Origin: Pirellulales bacterium
GTDB taxonomy: Bacteria; Planctomycetota; Planctomycetia; Pirellulales; JACPPG01
DNA length: 64,000 bases
NCBI GenBank assembly: GCA_036490175.1
Contig: DASXEJ010000382.1
Coordinates: forward strand, 1 to 64,000
Direction of reading: 5' to 3'
Shown: positions 17,206 to 25,783 of the stretch, one piece after another
Position numbering within the stretch: position 1 is the first letter of the stretch
How the letters are laid out: the number at the start of each line of letters is the position of its first letter
The notes under the pieces: model-generated
What the model was told of the DNA's origin: nothing
What the model saw: the letters and a program-made list of their open reading frames with translations, nothing else
Database searches by the model: none
Translations under genes and position numbers: made by a program

Positions 17206-20200
17206 CTATTTCGGCTCGGCAACCACGTACAACGTGCCGTCGCTACCGGCAAACAACAATCGATCGTGCCAACGCACCGGCCCCAGTGCGAGCGGTTGGC
17301 CGAGCGCGATTTCTGAAACGACCTTGCCCGTGTCAGGGGCTATTCGATAGACGCTGCCGGAATTCGAGCCCGCTACGATCTCGCCGCGCGATTCGAGAGG
17401 ACTGCCTATCACACCACCGTGCCCAAGCGGCACCTGCCATTTCAGTTCTCCCGTGCCGTCGACACAGGTCAATTGACCAGAGAGTGTCGCCACGAGCACA
17501 TAGTTGCCGACACGCGTCGGCCCCCACACGGCACGCGCATCCAGCGGCCAGTCCTTGGCCGGGGCCAGGTCGGGCAAGCGAAACGAGATCAAGCGATTTC
17601 CGCGATCGACGCCGTAAGCAAAGTTGCCAGCTGACGCCATCGTCGACACGAGCGGCACCGCCAATTCGACAGTCGCGGCCGCTTCGAGATGCGCCCGCGG
17701 CGCGTCGGCCACGGCCAGCAGGTACAACTTCGTCGCGCCGTCAGAGATCAATGCCTGCTTGTCGTCGAAAACGGCGGGCTCCGTCCAGGCGACGTCGACC
17801 CCCACTTCCACAATCGGCTGAAAAGGCTCGATCAGATTGCGCCCCGTGTCGGGATCGACCAGCAACACCTGCCCGATCTTGGCCGGCACCAATAGCCCCT
17901 CGCCAAAGGCAACAGGCTGGGCCGCCACGGCTTGACTGAGTGTCTTGCGCCGCAGCTTGTCATTGCTGGATCTTGGGTCGTAGATGAGCAATTCGCGGAG
18001 ATCCATCGGCGCGTCGGCGCGTGCCTGCGTGAAAACGCATCGACCATCGGGCAATTGCACGAGCGGTAGATCGGGTTGCAGATTGAATTTCTCGCTAATG
18101 GTGGCCGCGGGGGTATCCATCAGCTTGCGGTTGGCCAAACCGGCCGCAGGCACTTCGTACAAGGAACCGACGGCAGTCATGACAACCGCTTTGCTGGCAT
18201 CAGCGGTGACGATCGGCGGAGCGGCCAGCGGCACACCAAGCCGTGTTTCCCAAAACCGGCTGGCGTCGACGCCGTTAATCGCGCTCACCGAAGCGCCGGC
18301 CGTTCGCGGACTGCGCGTGACGAAGATCACGGCCGGGCCAACCACGGCAGGCGGGTGCAACACGACGGCCTGGTCGTCGTCGATCCACTTGGGCGCGAGC
18401 GCGCCACGGGAAGCCTGCACGTCGTAGCGAGTGAGGCCGTAGCCAGCCAACCACAGCTCGGAACCGCGCGCCGCCAAAAACGGCACGATCGGCGGTTTAT
18501 CATCGGGAGGTTTTTCGGCAAGCTTGGTCAGGATTTTGCCGCCGTCGGGCGCTCCCAACTCGATCGAATACAGTGCCCCGCGATCGGTTGCCACGATCAG
18601 TGCGCGGCCACTAACGACCGGCGACGAGAATACATGGCCGCGCAGCGGCATCTGGTCGACGGCTTTGAGTTTCAAGCCGTCTTCATCTGCCAACAGCACG
18701 CGCAATACGGAGTCCTCGGCGCCGCTGTTGACGACCAGTATCACGTAACGCCCCACCAGCAGCGGCGGCGCCGCGATGGTTTCCGGCTCGTGGCCCAAAT
18801 AAAATACTTCGCGGCATTCCCCATTTTCAGCCGCTAATACATATAGATTGGCGTACTCGGCCACCTGGTAATAAAGCCGCTCGCGAGGTTCGGCGATCGG
18901 CCCGACGCGCAAGGCTTGCGGCAATTGGATGTAGCCTCGCAATTCCCCCGTTTCGAGATCCATCACCAACAGCTTGCCCGCGCGGCTGGCCAGCAACACA
19001 CGGTCGCGCACGACGACGGGCGCCGCGTAATGTCCGCCGTCGATCTTTTGGCGCCAGCGCAGTTTGCCTGTGACGGCATCCACCAGTGCGATGCCCTCTT
19101 GCACGCTGTCGACCAACAGTGCCGCGGGACCAGCGGCCGTCTTGATGACCTGCGGCGCATGTTCCGTATCGAATCCCACGAACCGGCGCCAGCGCGGCTT
19201 GCCGGTTCGCGGCTCGATGCCGAAGACCGAACCGGAATCCAGAATGGTCATGGTCGGCGGATCGTCGATCGGTGCCGCGGCCCCTTTGGTGCTTGTCAGC
19301 GCGAGAGATGCCAATGTGAGCGAGGGCGCGTCGGTCACCTCAGCGGCGCGCGTTTCGGCGACAAATTTCACGCCGGCACGCTCACGCTCGGCGGCAGCCA
19401 CCATTTCGGCGATCAGTTTCGGATCGTCCGCCAGTTCCGGATACGACTGCAATAATTCACGACGTGTGGCGTAGACCGCCGGCAGCGTCCCCGCCTGGAT
19501 CGCTTCTTGCATCTTGCCGATCGCGGCGGCCAGCGCCTTATCGCGATCGAGCCGGCGGACGGTCATCGCCAGAGAAGCGGCGATGTCGCGCATCTGTTCG
19601 GCCGGTTGCAATGTGATGGGAACAAACTTATCGACGAGCGCCACCGCCTCGCGCGTTTGATCAACCAACGTGGCGCTCGGTTTGTCACGCGTTTGATTCG
19701 CCAAACCTTGGGCCAGCGCGAGCAAGATCGATGCCAGATCCGTCTGCGCCGACGGAAACTCGACTTCCGGCGAGATTTGATTCAGGGCCGTTTGCGTGGT
19801 TGCCAACGTTTTCGACCAGTCGCGCGCCCCTTCCGCGGCCTGACGCATCTCGGCCAGGCCGCGATGGACCTTGGCCACGCTCACCGAGCCATGTTTGGGA
19901 TACTTTTCGAGGAACTGGTCATACATCGAAATGGCTTGGACAAAGGAGCCCGACTTGTACGCTTCTTCGGCAAGCTCGAAGGATTGGTCGCCGGTCTGCC
20001 GTTTCATTACCCATAGCAACACGGCGCCCAACAGCAGCATGCCCACCAGCGTTCCCCCGCCAAGCAGCAACAAGGGAGAATCCCAGGAATTGCGCGGCCC
20101 GGCCATAGCCCGCCGCTTTTGGCGGCGTTCGGCCGCTGAGGCGCCGTCTGCGTCGGCGGCCGCGTGGCCCAGCAAATCGTCCACCTGGTCGGCCAACTCG

Positions 20201-20814
20201 GGAGCCGCGGGCGCCACTTCGTTACGCCATGTGCGGCGTTTCTTTGGAGGGGTCTTTTTTCCGGTCGGCGTTGGCGCCGCCGACTTCCGCGCGGGGGTCG
20301 ATCCGCCCGATGTGCGCGGCTGCAGTGGCGAAGAGAGCAGCGGATCCTCGTCCAGGGGAGCCAAGCCCAAATCGTCGTTCGCGGCCCGCGTTTCAGCCAG
20401 GCTGGCGCTCGGTCGCACGACCTTCTTCGGTGCCGCGGGAGACGGCGGAGGGGGGGGCGGCGGCAGCAGGTCCTCGTGTTCGTCCGGGACCACCTCCAGA
20501 TCGTCGGCCGCGGTCGGCTGTGGTCCGGCCGAGGCCCAAGGGACCGGCTTCGGCCTTGAAGGCTCCTCTTCGTCTAGAACCTCGAGTTCGTCGTCCGGCT
20601 CAACGTGCATCGTCACGCTGGGAGCCGCCGGCTGGGAGAGCAACCGAGCTCCCTGGGCCTTGGTCAGGTGCCCGTCTGTGACGAGTTGCCCAACGATCGC
20701 GGCGGGATCGAGCTTGCCCGCGCCGGTCGCCATCTGGCGCTGTAGCGCGGCGAGTACGTCGTCGGCGATGAGTCCGCTGCGCGCGAGCGCTTGGAGCAAC
20801 GATTCATTCGTCAT
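17206..20814 (-). CDS. Membrane protein: helical module, Pro-rich linker, TM helix and large PQQ-like propeller
   Basis: A 1202-residue protein. Residues 1-60 form a small helical module (LLQALARSGLI ... QLVTDGHLTKAQGARLL) that resembles the N-terminus of the kinase at 11920. Residues ~65-240 are a low-complexity acidic, Pro- and Lys-rich linker, including a run of eight or more prolines near 118-124. A single TM helix lies at ~248-270 (LLLLGGGTLVGMLLLGAVLL). Residues ~276-480 are helical TPR-like, and ~530-1202 are propeller blades (VFGIEPRTGKPRWRRF, VDAVTGKLRWRQKI, VMDLETGELRGYIQ, LLVDPDTGRNLI). The expected topology is N-terminus inside and propeller outside. It is followed closely by the solute-binding fusion gene. 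No start ambiguity. Confidence 0.75.
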   Translation of the reverse strand: MTNESLLQALARSGLIADDVLAALQRQMATGAGKLDPAAIVGQLVTDGHLTKAQGARLLSQPAAPSVTMHVEPDDELEVLDEEEPSRPKPVPWASAGPQPTAADDLEVVPDEHEDLLPPPPPPPSPAAPKKVVRPSASLAETRAANDDLGLAPLDEDPLLSSPLQPRTSGGSTPARKSAAPTPTGKKTPPKKRRTWRNEVAPAAPELADQVDDLLGHAAADADGASAAERRQKRRAMAGPRNSWDSPLLLLGGGTLVGMLLLGAVLLWVMKRQTGDQSFELAEEAYKSGSFVQAISMYDQFLEKYPKHGSVSVAKVHRGLAEMRQAAEGARDWSKTLATTQTALNQISPEVEFPSAQTDLASILLALAQGLANQTRDKPSATLVDQTREAVALVDKFVPITLQPAEQMRDIAASLAMTVRRLDRDKALAAAIGKMQEAIQAGTLPAVYATRRELLQSYPELADDPKLIAEMVAAAERERAGVKFVAETRAAEVTDAPSLTLASLALTSTKGAAAPIDDPPTMTILDSGSVFGIEPRTGKPRWRRFVGFDTEHAPQVIKTAAGPAALLVDSVQEGIALVDAVTGKLRWRQKIDGGHYAAPVVVRDRVLLASRAGKLLVMDLETGELRGYIQLPQALRVGPIAEPRERLYYQVAEYANLYVLAAENGECREVFYLGHEPETIAAPPLLVGRYVILVVNSGAEDSVLRVLLADEDGLKLKAVDQMPLRGHVFSSPVVSGRALIVATDRGALYSIELGAPDGGKILTKLAEKPPDDKPPIVPFLAARGSELWLAGYGLTRYDVQASRGALAPKWIDDDQAVVLHPPAVVGPAVIFVTRSPRTAGASVSAINGVDASRFWETRLGVPLAAPPIVTADASKAVVMTAVGSLYEVPAAGLANRKLMDTPAATISEKFNLQPDLPLVQLPDGRCVFTQARADAPMDLRELLIYDPRSSNDKLRRKTLSQAVAAQPVAFGEGLLVPAKIGQVLLVDPDTGRNLIEPFQPIVEVGVDVAWTEPAVFDDKQALISDGATKLYLLAVADAPRAHLEAAATVELAVPLVSTMASAGNFAYGVDRGNRLISFRLPDLAPAKDWPLDARAVWGPTRVGNYVLVATLSGQLTCVDGTGELKWQVPLGHGGVIGSPLESRGEIVAGSNSGSVYRIAPDTGKVVSEIALGQPLALGPVRWHDRLLFAGSDGTLYVVAEPK

Positions 20815-21015
20815 GATTGCATGTGCTACGCGGCGACGTGGCAGGCCCCTGCGGGGTGCCTGACGACTGCCTCACACAAATAGCCCGATCTGTTCCGGCC
20901 GCCGTGCCCGACTTGCGGGGCATACGACGACCATACGACGTGACAGTTTACGATCTTCCAGCCTAACAACTGGGCGGCCCGGTCACAAATTTTGACCGCC
21001 AAAACCGAGGGATTT

Positions 21016-21034
21016 TGGCTGCCGTTGGCAGCCA
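21016..21034. repeat. Perfect 8-bp inverted repeat after the 21045 stop codon
   Basis: TGGCTGCC, three-base loop GTT, then GGCAGCCA. It lies 11 bases beyond the stop of the minus-strand gene at 21045. Neither strand has a T-run after the stem, so it is not a standard intrinsic terminator; it could be an mRNA 3'-end stabiliser or a Rho-linked hairpin. Confidence 0.5.
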
Positions 21035-21044
21035 GAATGCCGCT

Positions 21045-21971
21045 TTAGTAATACGTCTGGTCGATGACGTAAAACACGAACTTCTGCCCGTCTGGTTTGA
21101 CACCGAAGCGGGTACGGCGAATGTCCTTGCTGGCGCGGTTTTTGAACTGTCGTTCGAGTGTAGCCAACTGGGACTCAATCTCCGGCGGCAGGAACTTGAA
21201 AACGGTGCGTCCCTCGGGATTGATGCCTGCGCGGTTCAACAGCTCCTGGTCGGCCTCGTCGAGGTCGCCCCGGCTCCAGGTCATGTATTTTCGGCCGTCG
21301 GCCGTCCGCTGCCCGGTGCGCGTGGCCGGCTTCGGCTGGGTCAACTTCGAGATATAGACAATCTCGTTGGCGCCGCCAAAAACGCCCAATTCGATGCCAA
21401 AGCCGTCGAGTTGCTTGGCATAGGTCTCGACGGTGTTTCCTGGCGGAAACCGTATCTCCCAGGCCGTTTGTCGCGCGGCACCGCCGCCAAATCCGCCACC
21501 GGTCCCCTTGGCCGGATGTTTTCCCGTCCCTTCGGACCGTCCCCCGGTACGAACGCCTTCACCGCGGGCAAATTGCATGTCGAAGCGGTCGAGACTTGCT
21601 TCACTGGAAACGGTGGCGTCGACAATTTCGGAAAGCGTGTCCGGAGTCTCGTCATCCATGATGTCGCTTTCGGCGGCAATCTCGCTCTCGGTGGGCGCCT
21701 CGATGTGCTGCCCTTCGGTGCCTACGCCGTTTTCGTAGCCGCCACCGCTGGCGAGCTCCTCCATTACCACCGGGACCGATTTCTCGAAGCGGAAGATCCC
21801 GCTCGACAGCCACGCCATGAGCAGACAGAACACACCACAGCCGACTAATACCAACAGCGATATAATCAGGCTGGCCGCATGATCGTAGGCCGACACCGCC
21901 AACGACGCGACCGGCGCCACGGGCGTGGTCTTGCGCAGCGGGCGAGATGGGCGGGCAGCCGTTTGCGACAC
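21045..21971 (-). CDS. Single-TM protein with Gly-rich linker, coupled to toroid/HEAT gene
   Basis: About 308 residues. Two GTG starts are possible: 21977 (overlapping the upstream stop as GTGA) and 21971, which has GGAAG six to seven bases upstream; I chose the latter. A TM helix (AASLIISLLVLVGCGVFCLLMAWL) lies near residues ~30-53. It is followed by an acidic stretch, a Gly-rich linker (GTGGGFGGGAARQ) and a C-terminal domain starting WEIRFPPGNTVETYAKQLDG and ending FYVIDQTYY. The layout (short cytoplasmic N-terminus, TM, flexible linker, compact outer domain) recalls TonB- or ExbD-like proteins, but I cannot assign it to either. Stop-start contact with the upstream gene strongly suggests joint function. 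Confidence 0.6.
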   Translation of the reverse strand: MSQTAARPSRPLRKTTPVAPVASLAVSAYDHAASLIISLLVLVGCGVFCLLMAWLSSGIFRFEKSVPVVMEELASGGGYENGVGTEGQHIEAPTESEIAAESDIMDDETPDTLSEIVDATVSSEASLDRFDMQFARGEGVRTGGRSEGTGKHPAKGTGGGFGGGAARQTAWEIRFPPGNTVETYAKQLDGFGIELGVFGGANEIVYISKLTQPKPATRTGQRTADGRKYMTWSRGDLDEADQELLNRAGINPEGRTVFKFLPPEIESQLATLERQFKNRASKDIRRTRFGVKPDGQKFVFYVIDQTYY

Positions 21972-21973
21972 GA

Positions 21974-23638
21974 TCACTCTTCCAGTTTCGCGTTGGGGCG
22001 AATCGACAAAAACCAGTTGCGCCACTTTCGTACGGCGCCCGCGCGACGCGCGGGAGTAATGCCTTCATTCTCGGCCGGGTTCGAGATTGTGCGCGTCATG
22101 AACTGCAGCGTCTCCTCGGCAGCCAGGAAGACTTCGTCATCTGGATCCGATAGCGCCGCGATAATAAGGGGCGCATTGTTCAGGTCACGGGTACGCCCCA
22201 AGGCGCGGACAGCCGCGGCGCGTGCCTCGGGTTCATCGCTGCCGGCCAGGCTGCGCAAACGTCCGGCCAAACGACCGAGTTCGACCGGCGGCGCGCGGTC
22301 CACTTTTTCTTCCAACCCCTCCACAGCCCGCAGGTAATCCGGATGCCCCGGATCTTCGATGGCGGCCAACAACTGCTCGGCGGGACCGGCCAAGGGCTTC
22401 TGCCGTACTTGCCCCATGCGCAACTCGATATCATTCCCCGAGGGCAATCCGCGGCCTGTAATCAGCGTTCCCGGCCCCAGGTGATGCACACGCTCGATGC
22501 TCTTCTGACTGGAGCGGAGCAGGAACAGGAGCGCAAAGCACGTGTCTGTGGAATTGCCTGTAGTACCCGACCAAGTGCCGTCGGGCAATGCGGTTTTAGT
22601 CAAATAGTACACACCGTCGTCATACCAATGCGATGGCTTGAAAGGCGCGCTCGATGACGCCTCGCGAAAACTCTGATAGCGTTCAAAAGCGTAGAGGTAA
22701 TAATGCACGTACTCGTTAGGATCAATCTTGTAATTGTCCTGCATCCACTTATCGCCGCGATCTAGCGCCTCTCCCAGGCGGGTCAAATTAACGCGTGTCA
22801 CGACTGCCGTGGGCACGGGCTGCTGAGGTGCGGGAGCTTTGCGAACACGTTGCAGGACGGAGGGAGTTCCTGCCTCATCGCGAGGTCCGCCGCGGCGATA
22901 TTTAAAGTGGTCAGCGCAGATATACAAACTTCCTAGACCGGCGCTGGCCATGCTATGGCGCACAAGCTGTTGGTCGACCAGCTTGTAGCTTCCTGGATCG
23001 GTACCCTGATAGCCCCAGGGGCCTTTGGGATCCTGCGTACGAATGAGCCATTCGGCGACCTTCTCCCAAGCTGCCTGCGGCGTCTTGAAGCCCGCCCGCT
23101 CTGCCTCCCAGAGGGCCAACACGCCGTATTGCGTCATCGAAGTGTCGCCCGTTTGACGCTCACGATAACCCCAGCCGCCGTGATCTTTCTGCATCGACAG
23201 TAGGTGATCGAGATAGGTCTGAATCTCGGGCTTCAACCCTTCGGGATCGAGTTCCACCAAGAAGATGGCACACAACCCCACGCTATACACATCGAGCGCT
23301 TCCAGGCTTGCTTTGCTGCCGGCGGCGCCGCGCACCGCTTCCAATGCCGAGCTGACTCCTGGGTGATCACGCTTCAAATCCGCCTTGAGCAGGGTCAGGC
23401 CGAACAAGGCCTTGGCGCCGACCCGCCCATCCGACGTTTTTTCAATGTAACTAATACCTTTTTTGATCAGCGCCTGGACCTCGGGGCTCTTGGGGGTGAA
23501 TGCCGCGCGTGCCGGCGCCACAATCCCCAGCAGGCACAGGGCAGACACCGCGACTATGCCAAGCGGCACAGCGCGGTACGGCATGTCGCTGCGCAGCGGC
23601 AGCAAGCCTGTCGCATTTCGAGAGACCGGCCAGTTCAT
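21974..23638 (-). CDS. Secreted alpha/alpha-toroid (prenyltransferase/squalene-oxidase-like repeat) protein with C-terminal HEAT-like repeats
   Basis: About 554 residues. Two starts are plausible: ATG 23638 (used here, with GGCGGA 11 bases upstream) and ATG 23584, which gives a more compact signal peptide (AVPLGIVAVSALCLLGIVAPARA). The main domain has repeated QxxxGxWGY-type motifs of the terpenoid-cyclase-like toroid: SMQKDHGGWGYRERQ, RTQDPKGPWGYQG and ALPDGTWSGTTGN. These folds in planctomycete exported proteins are not evidence of terpene synthesis: the DxDD or DDxx catalytic motifs are not seen. Residues ~450-530 (EARAAAVRALG, DPDDEVFLAAEETLQ) look like HEAT repeats. It overlaps or abuts the downstream TM-protein gene. 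Confidence 0.72.
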   Translation of the reverse strand: MNWPVSRNATGLLPLRSDMPYRAVPLGIVAVSALCLLGIVAPARAAFTPKSPEVQALIKKGISYIEKTSDGRVGAKALFGLTLLKADLKRDHPGVSSALEAVRGAAGSKASLEALDVYSVGLCAIFLVELDPEGLKPEIQTYLDHLLSMQKDHGGWGYRERQTGDTSMTQYGVLALWEAERAGFKTPQAAWEKVAEWLIRTQDPKGPWGYQGTDPGSYKLVDQQLVRHSMASAGLGSLYICADHFKYRRGGPRDEAGTPSVLQRVRKAPAPQQPVPTAVVTRVNLTRLGEALDRGDKWMQDNYKIDPNEYVHYYLYAFERYQSFREASSSAPFKPSHWYDDGVYYLTKTALPDGTWSGTTGNSTDTCFALLFLLRSSQKSIERVHHLGPGTLITGRGLPSGNDIELRMGQVRQKPLAGPAEQLLAAIEDPGHPDYLRAVEGLEEKVDRAPPVELGRLAGRLRSLAGSDEPEARAAAVRALGRTRDLNNAPLIIAALSDPDDEVFLAAEETLQFMTRTISNPAENEGITPARRAGAVRKWRNWFLSIRPNAKLEE

Positions 23639-23892
23639 TGATGTGAGTTCCGCCCACCCGCGACTCGCTCGCACCACACCTGTTCGCCAACGGCGAAGCC
23701 CGCAGGCACAATATCAATAGGCAAGCAGCAGATAGGGTTGCGCGCAATAGGAAAGCGCGCCCAAGCCTCAGAATTTGATCCTATCTGGGCGGCCCCGAGG
23801 GTGTCAAGAAATGGCTTGGGAGCGTCCAGGGCATGGCCGCCGGCTGTCCTGAAACCACCCCAGCCGCGTGGGACCGGAGTTCGGCTCGGCAA

Positions 23893-25566
23893 CTACTGCC
23901 GGCCAAAGCAGATGAGACACATATCGTCGCTTTGGGCGCGGTCGCCGACAAAGCTTTTGACGTCTGCGAGCAAAATTGCCCCCTGCTGCTGCACGCCCTT
24001 GGCGGCCGTTGCCAGATGATCGTGCAAGCGGGCCAGCCCGTACAAATCGTTGTTGGCGTTCATGGCCTCGCTAAAGCCGTCGGTGAACAAGGTCAACGAT
24101 TCGCTAGGCTTGAGCACCATTTCGAACTGCTGGTACTCGTAGTCGCCGGCAACTCCGAGGGGCACTCCGGCCGCATCGGAGCCGACCTCTTCCACGCGAC
24201 CGTCTGCGTGTCGCAGAAACGGCGCCATGTGACCACCGTTCACGAGGCATACCTCGTGTTTATTTGGATCGAGCACGGCGATCACGATGGTCACAAATCG
24301 GTCTTCCCAGCCGCTGGCGCTGAAGGCCGCGTTCAGGCGGTTCATAGCGCCTGCGGGCGTGGGCTCGCTGGCCAGGCAATAGCGGGCTTCGCTCGACAAC
24401 TTCGCGGTCAGCAACGCTGCCGAGATGCCCTTGCCAGACACATCGGCCAGAATCATGGCCAATCGTCCGCCGGACAACGGAACGTAGTCGAAGTAATCGC
24501 CACCAACCTGGTTGGCCGGCTCGTAGAAGTCGAAAAAGTCGTAGCCTTCGACCTTCGGCGGCGCGCTGGGCAAAAATCCTTGCTGCACCTTGTGGGCCAG
24601 CTGCAAGTCGCGCTCGAAGGCGTGTTGCCGCATGGCCGCGTCGTGCAGCTGTGCGTTCTCGAGCGCCCGCCCGGCCTGGCCCGCGACGTTGGCCAGCACG
24701 TCGAGGTCTTCTTGCTGAAAGCGACTGCGCTGATCCAGCGTGTCGATCTGAATGGCCCCCAGCGCTTTGCCGGTGCTATTGAGCAACGGCGCGCACATCA
24801 TCGATCGAATGCGAAAGTCGGCGATGCTCTGACTCGAATCGAAACGCGAGTCGCTGGCCGCATCGGCCGAGAGGATCGCCTCTTTACTTTGCATGACCTG
24901 GCTGACGATCGTGCGGCTGATGCGAATCATCTCCTCGGCGTCGGCTCGGCGATGCTTGACAGCCTTGGGAATCAGGGGCGCCTTATCGTTCTCTTGCAGG
25001 ACGATGAATCCTCGGTCGGCCTGCAAGAACACCTTGAACAAGCTGTCGAGAATCTTTGGCAGCACCTGATCGACCGAGATGGCCGAGCCCAGGTTATCGT
25101 TGATTTCGAGAATGGCCTTGAGCTTGGCCTCGGCATTGACGGTGTATCGCCCCGGCTCTTTCTTGCTCAGGTCGAGCTTGGACATCACGGTCGAGCCGGC
25201 CGAGGCGCCGGCGTCGTCCACCAACTCGGCTGACAGCCCCAAGGCGCCGTCGATGGTGCCCGATTGCCGCTGCGGCTGTTCGCGGCGGAAGGTAAACAGC
25301 AGATCGCAGATCTTGATGCGATCGTTGTCCTCCAGGCGACGTCGATCGTGTATCTGCTGCCCGTTGACGTAGGTGCCGTTGCGGCTCTTGAGGTCCTCTA
25401 GGTAATAGTCGGCTTCGATTTGCAGGATCTGGGCGTGCTGCCGGCTGACGGCCCCGATGTCGAGCACGATGTCGCAATCCGGATGTCGGCCAAGCACGGC
25501 CTTCTCCGCTTCGAGCGGAAACTGCTGACCGGGAGCCATCCCCTTGAGAACTTGTAGTACGGCCAT
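23893..25566 (-). CDS. FHA-GAF-PP2C (SpoIIE/RsbU-type) protein phosphatase
   Basis: A 557-residue cytoplasmic signalling protein. ATG 25566 puts the FHA domain at residues ~1-95 (LGRHPDCDIVLD, SRQHAQI, DLKSRNGTYVNG), which should bind phosphothreonine. A GAF domain follows (~145-300; FLQADRGFIVLQ ... SMMCAPLLNSTGKALGAIQI). The C-terminal PP2C/SpoIIE domain (~330-557) has VGGDYFDYVPL, MILADVSGKGISAAL, LFTDGFSEAMN and the final DDMCLICFG; the metal-binding Asp residues are all visible. In the family such phosphatases dephosphorylate anti-anti-sigma factors or other phosphoproteins. No STAS or anti-sigma gene lies nearby. It is 255 bases upstream of the toroid gene on the same strand, possibly linked to that block. 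Confidence 0.92.
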   Translation of the reverse strand: MAVLQVLKGMAPGQQFPLEAEKAVLGRHPDCDIVLDIGAVSRQHAQILQIEADYYLEDLKSRNGTYVNGQQIHDRRRLEDNDRIKICDLLFTFRREQPQRQSGTIDGALGLSAELVDDAGASAGSTVMSKLDLSKKEPGRYTVNAEAKLKAILEINDNLGSAISVDQVLPKILDSLFKVFLQADRGFIVLQENDKAPLIPKAVKHRRADAEEMIRISRTIVSQVMQSKEAILSADAASDSRFDSSQSIADFRIRSMMCAPLLNSTGKALGAIQIDTLDQRSRFQQEDLDVLANVAGQAGRALENAQLHDAAMRQHAFERDLQLAHKVQQGFLPSAPPKVEGYDFFDFYEPANQVGGDYFDYVPLSGGRLAMILADVSGKGISAALLTAKLSSEARYCLASEPTPAGAMNRLNAAFSASGWEDRFVTIVIAVLDPNKHEVCLVNGGHMAPFLRHADGRVEEVGSDAAGVPLGVAGDYEYQQFEMVLKPSESLTLFTDGFSEAMNANNDLYGLARLHDHLATAAKGVQQQGAILLADVKSFVGDRAQSDDMCLICFGRQ

Positions 25567-25783
25567 GGTGAGCAAGGGGCCAGAGCGATCTGGAAAATCT
25601 CGATCCGCGCAGGGGCCAAACAGCCACCCCGCGCGGCACGACACGGGGCCTAATGGCCCAGTTAGTGAGCGATTCTACGCCTTGCCAGCGCAGGGCGTCA
25701 ACGGGCCAAGAAATGGTAATATCTGGAGACGCGGTAATACGTAATGTGAATGCACCCTACTTCCAACACAACGAAAGAAGAAC

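Noticed and set aside
21016-21034. Intrinsic terminator for the TM-protein gene
   Set aside because: The stem is good but there is no T-run on either strand; recorded as an inverted repeat only.
23833-25233. 466-residue plus-strand frame opposite the FHA-GAF-PP2C gene
   Set aside because: The minus-strand gene has intact FHA, GAF and PP2C motifs; this is its antisense shadow.
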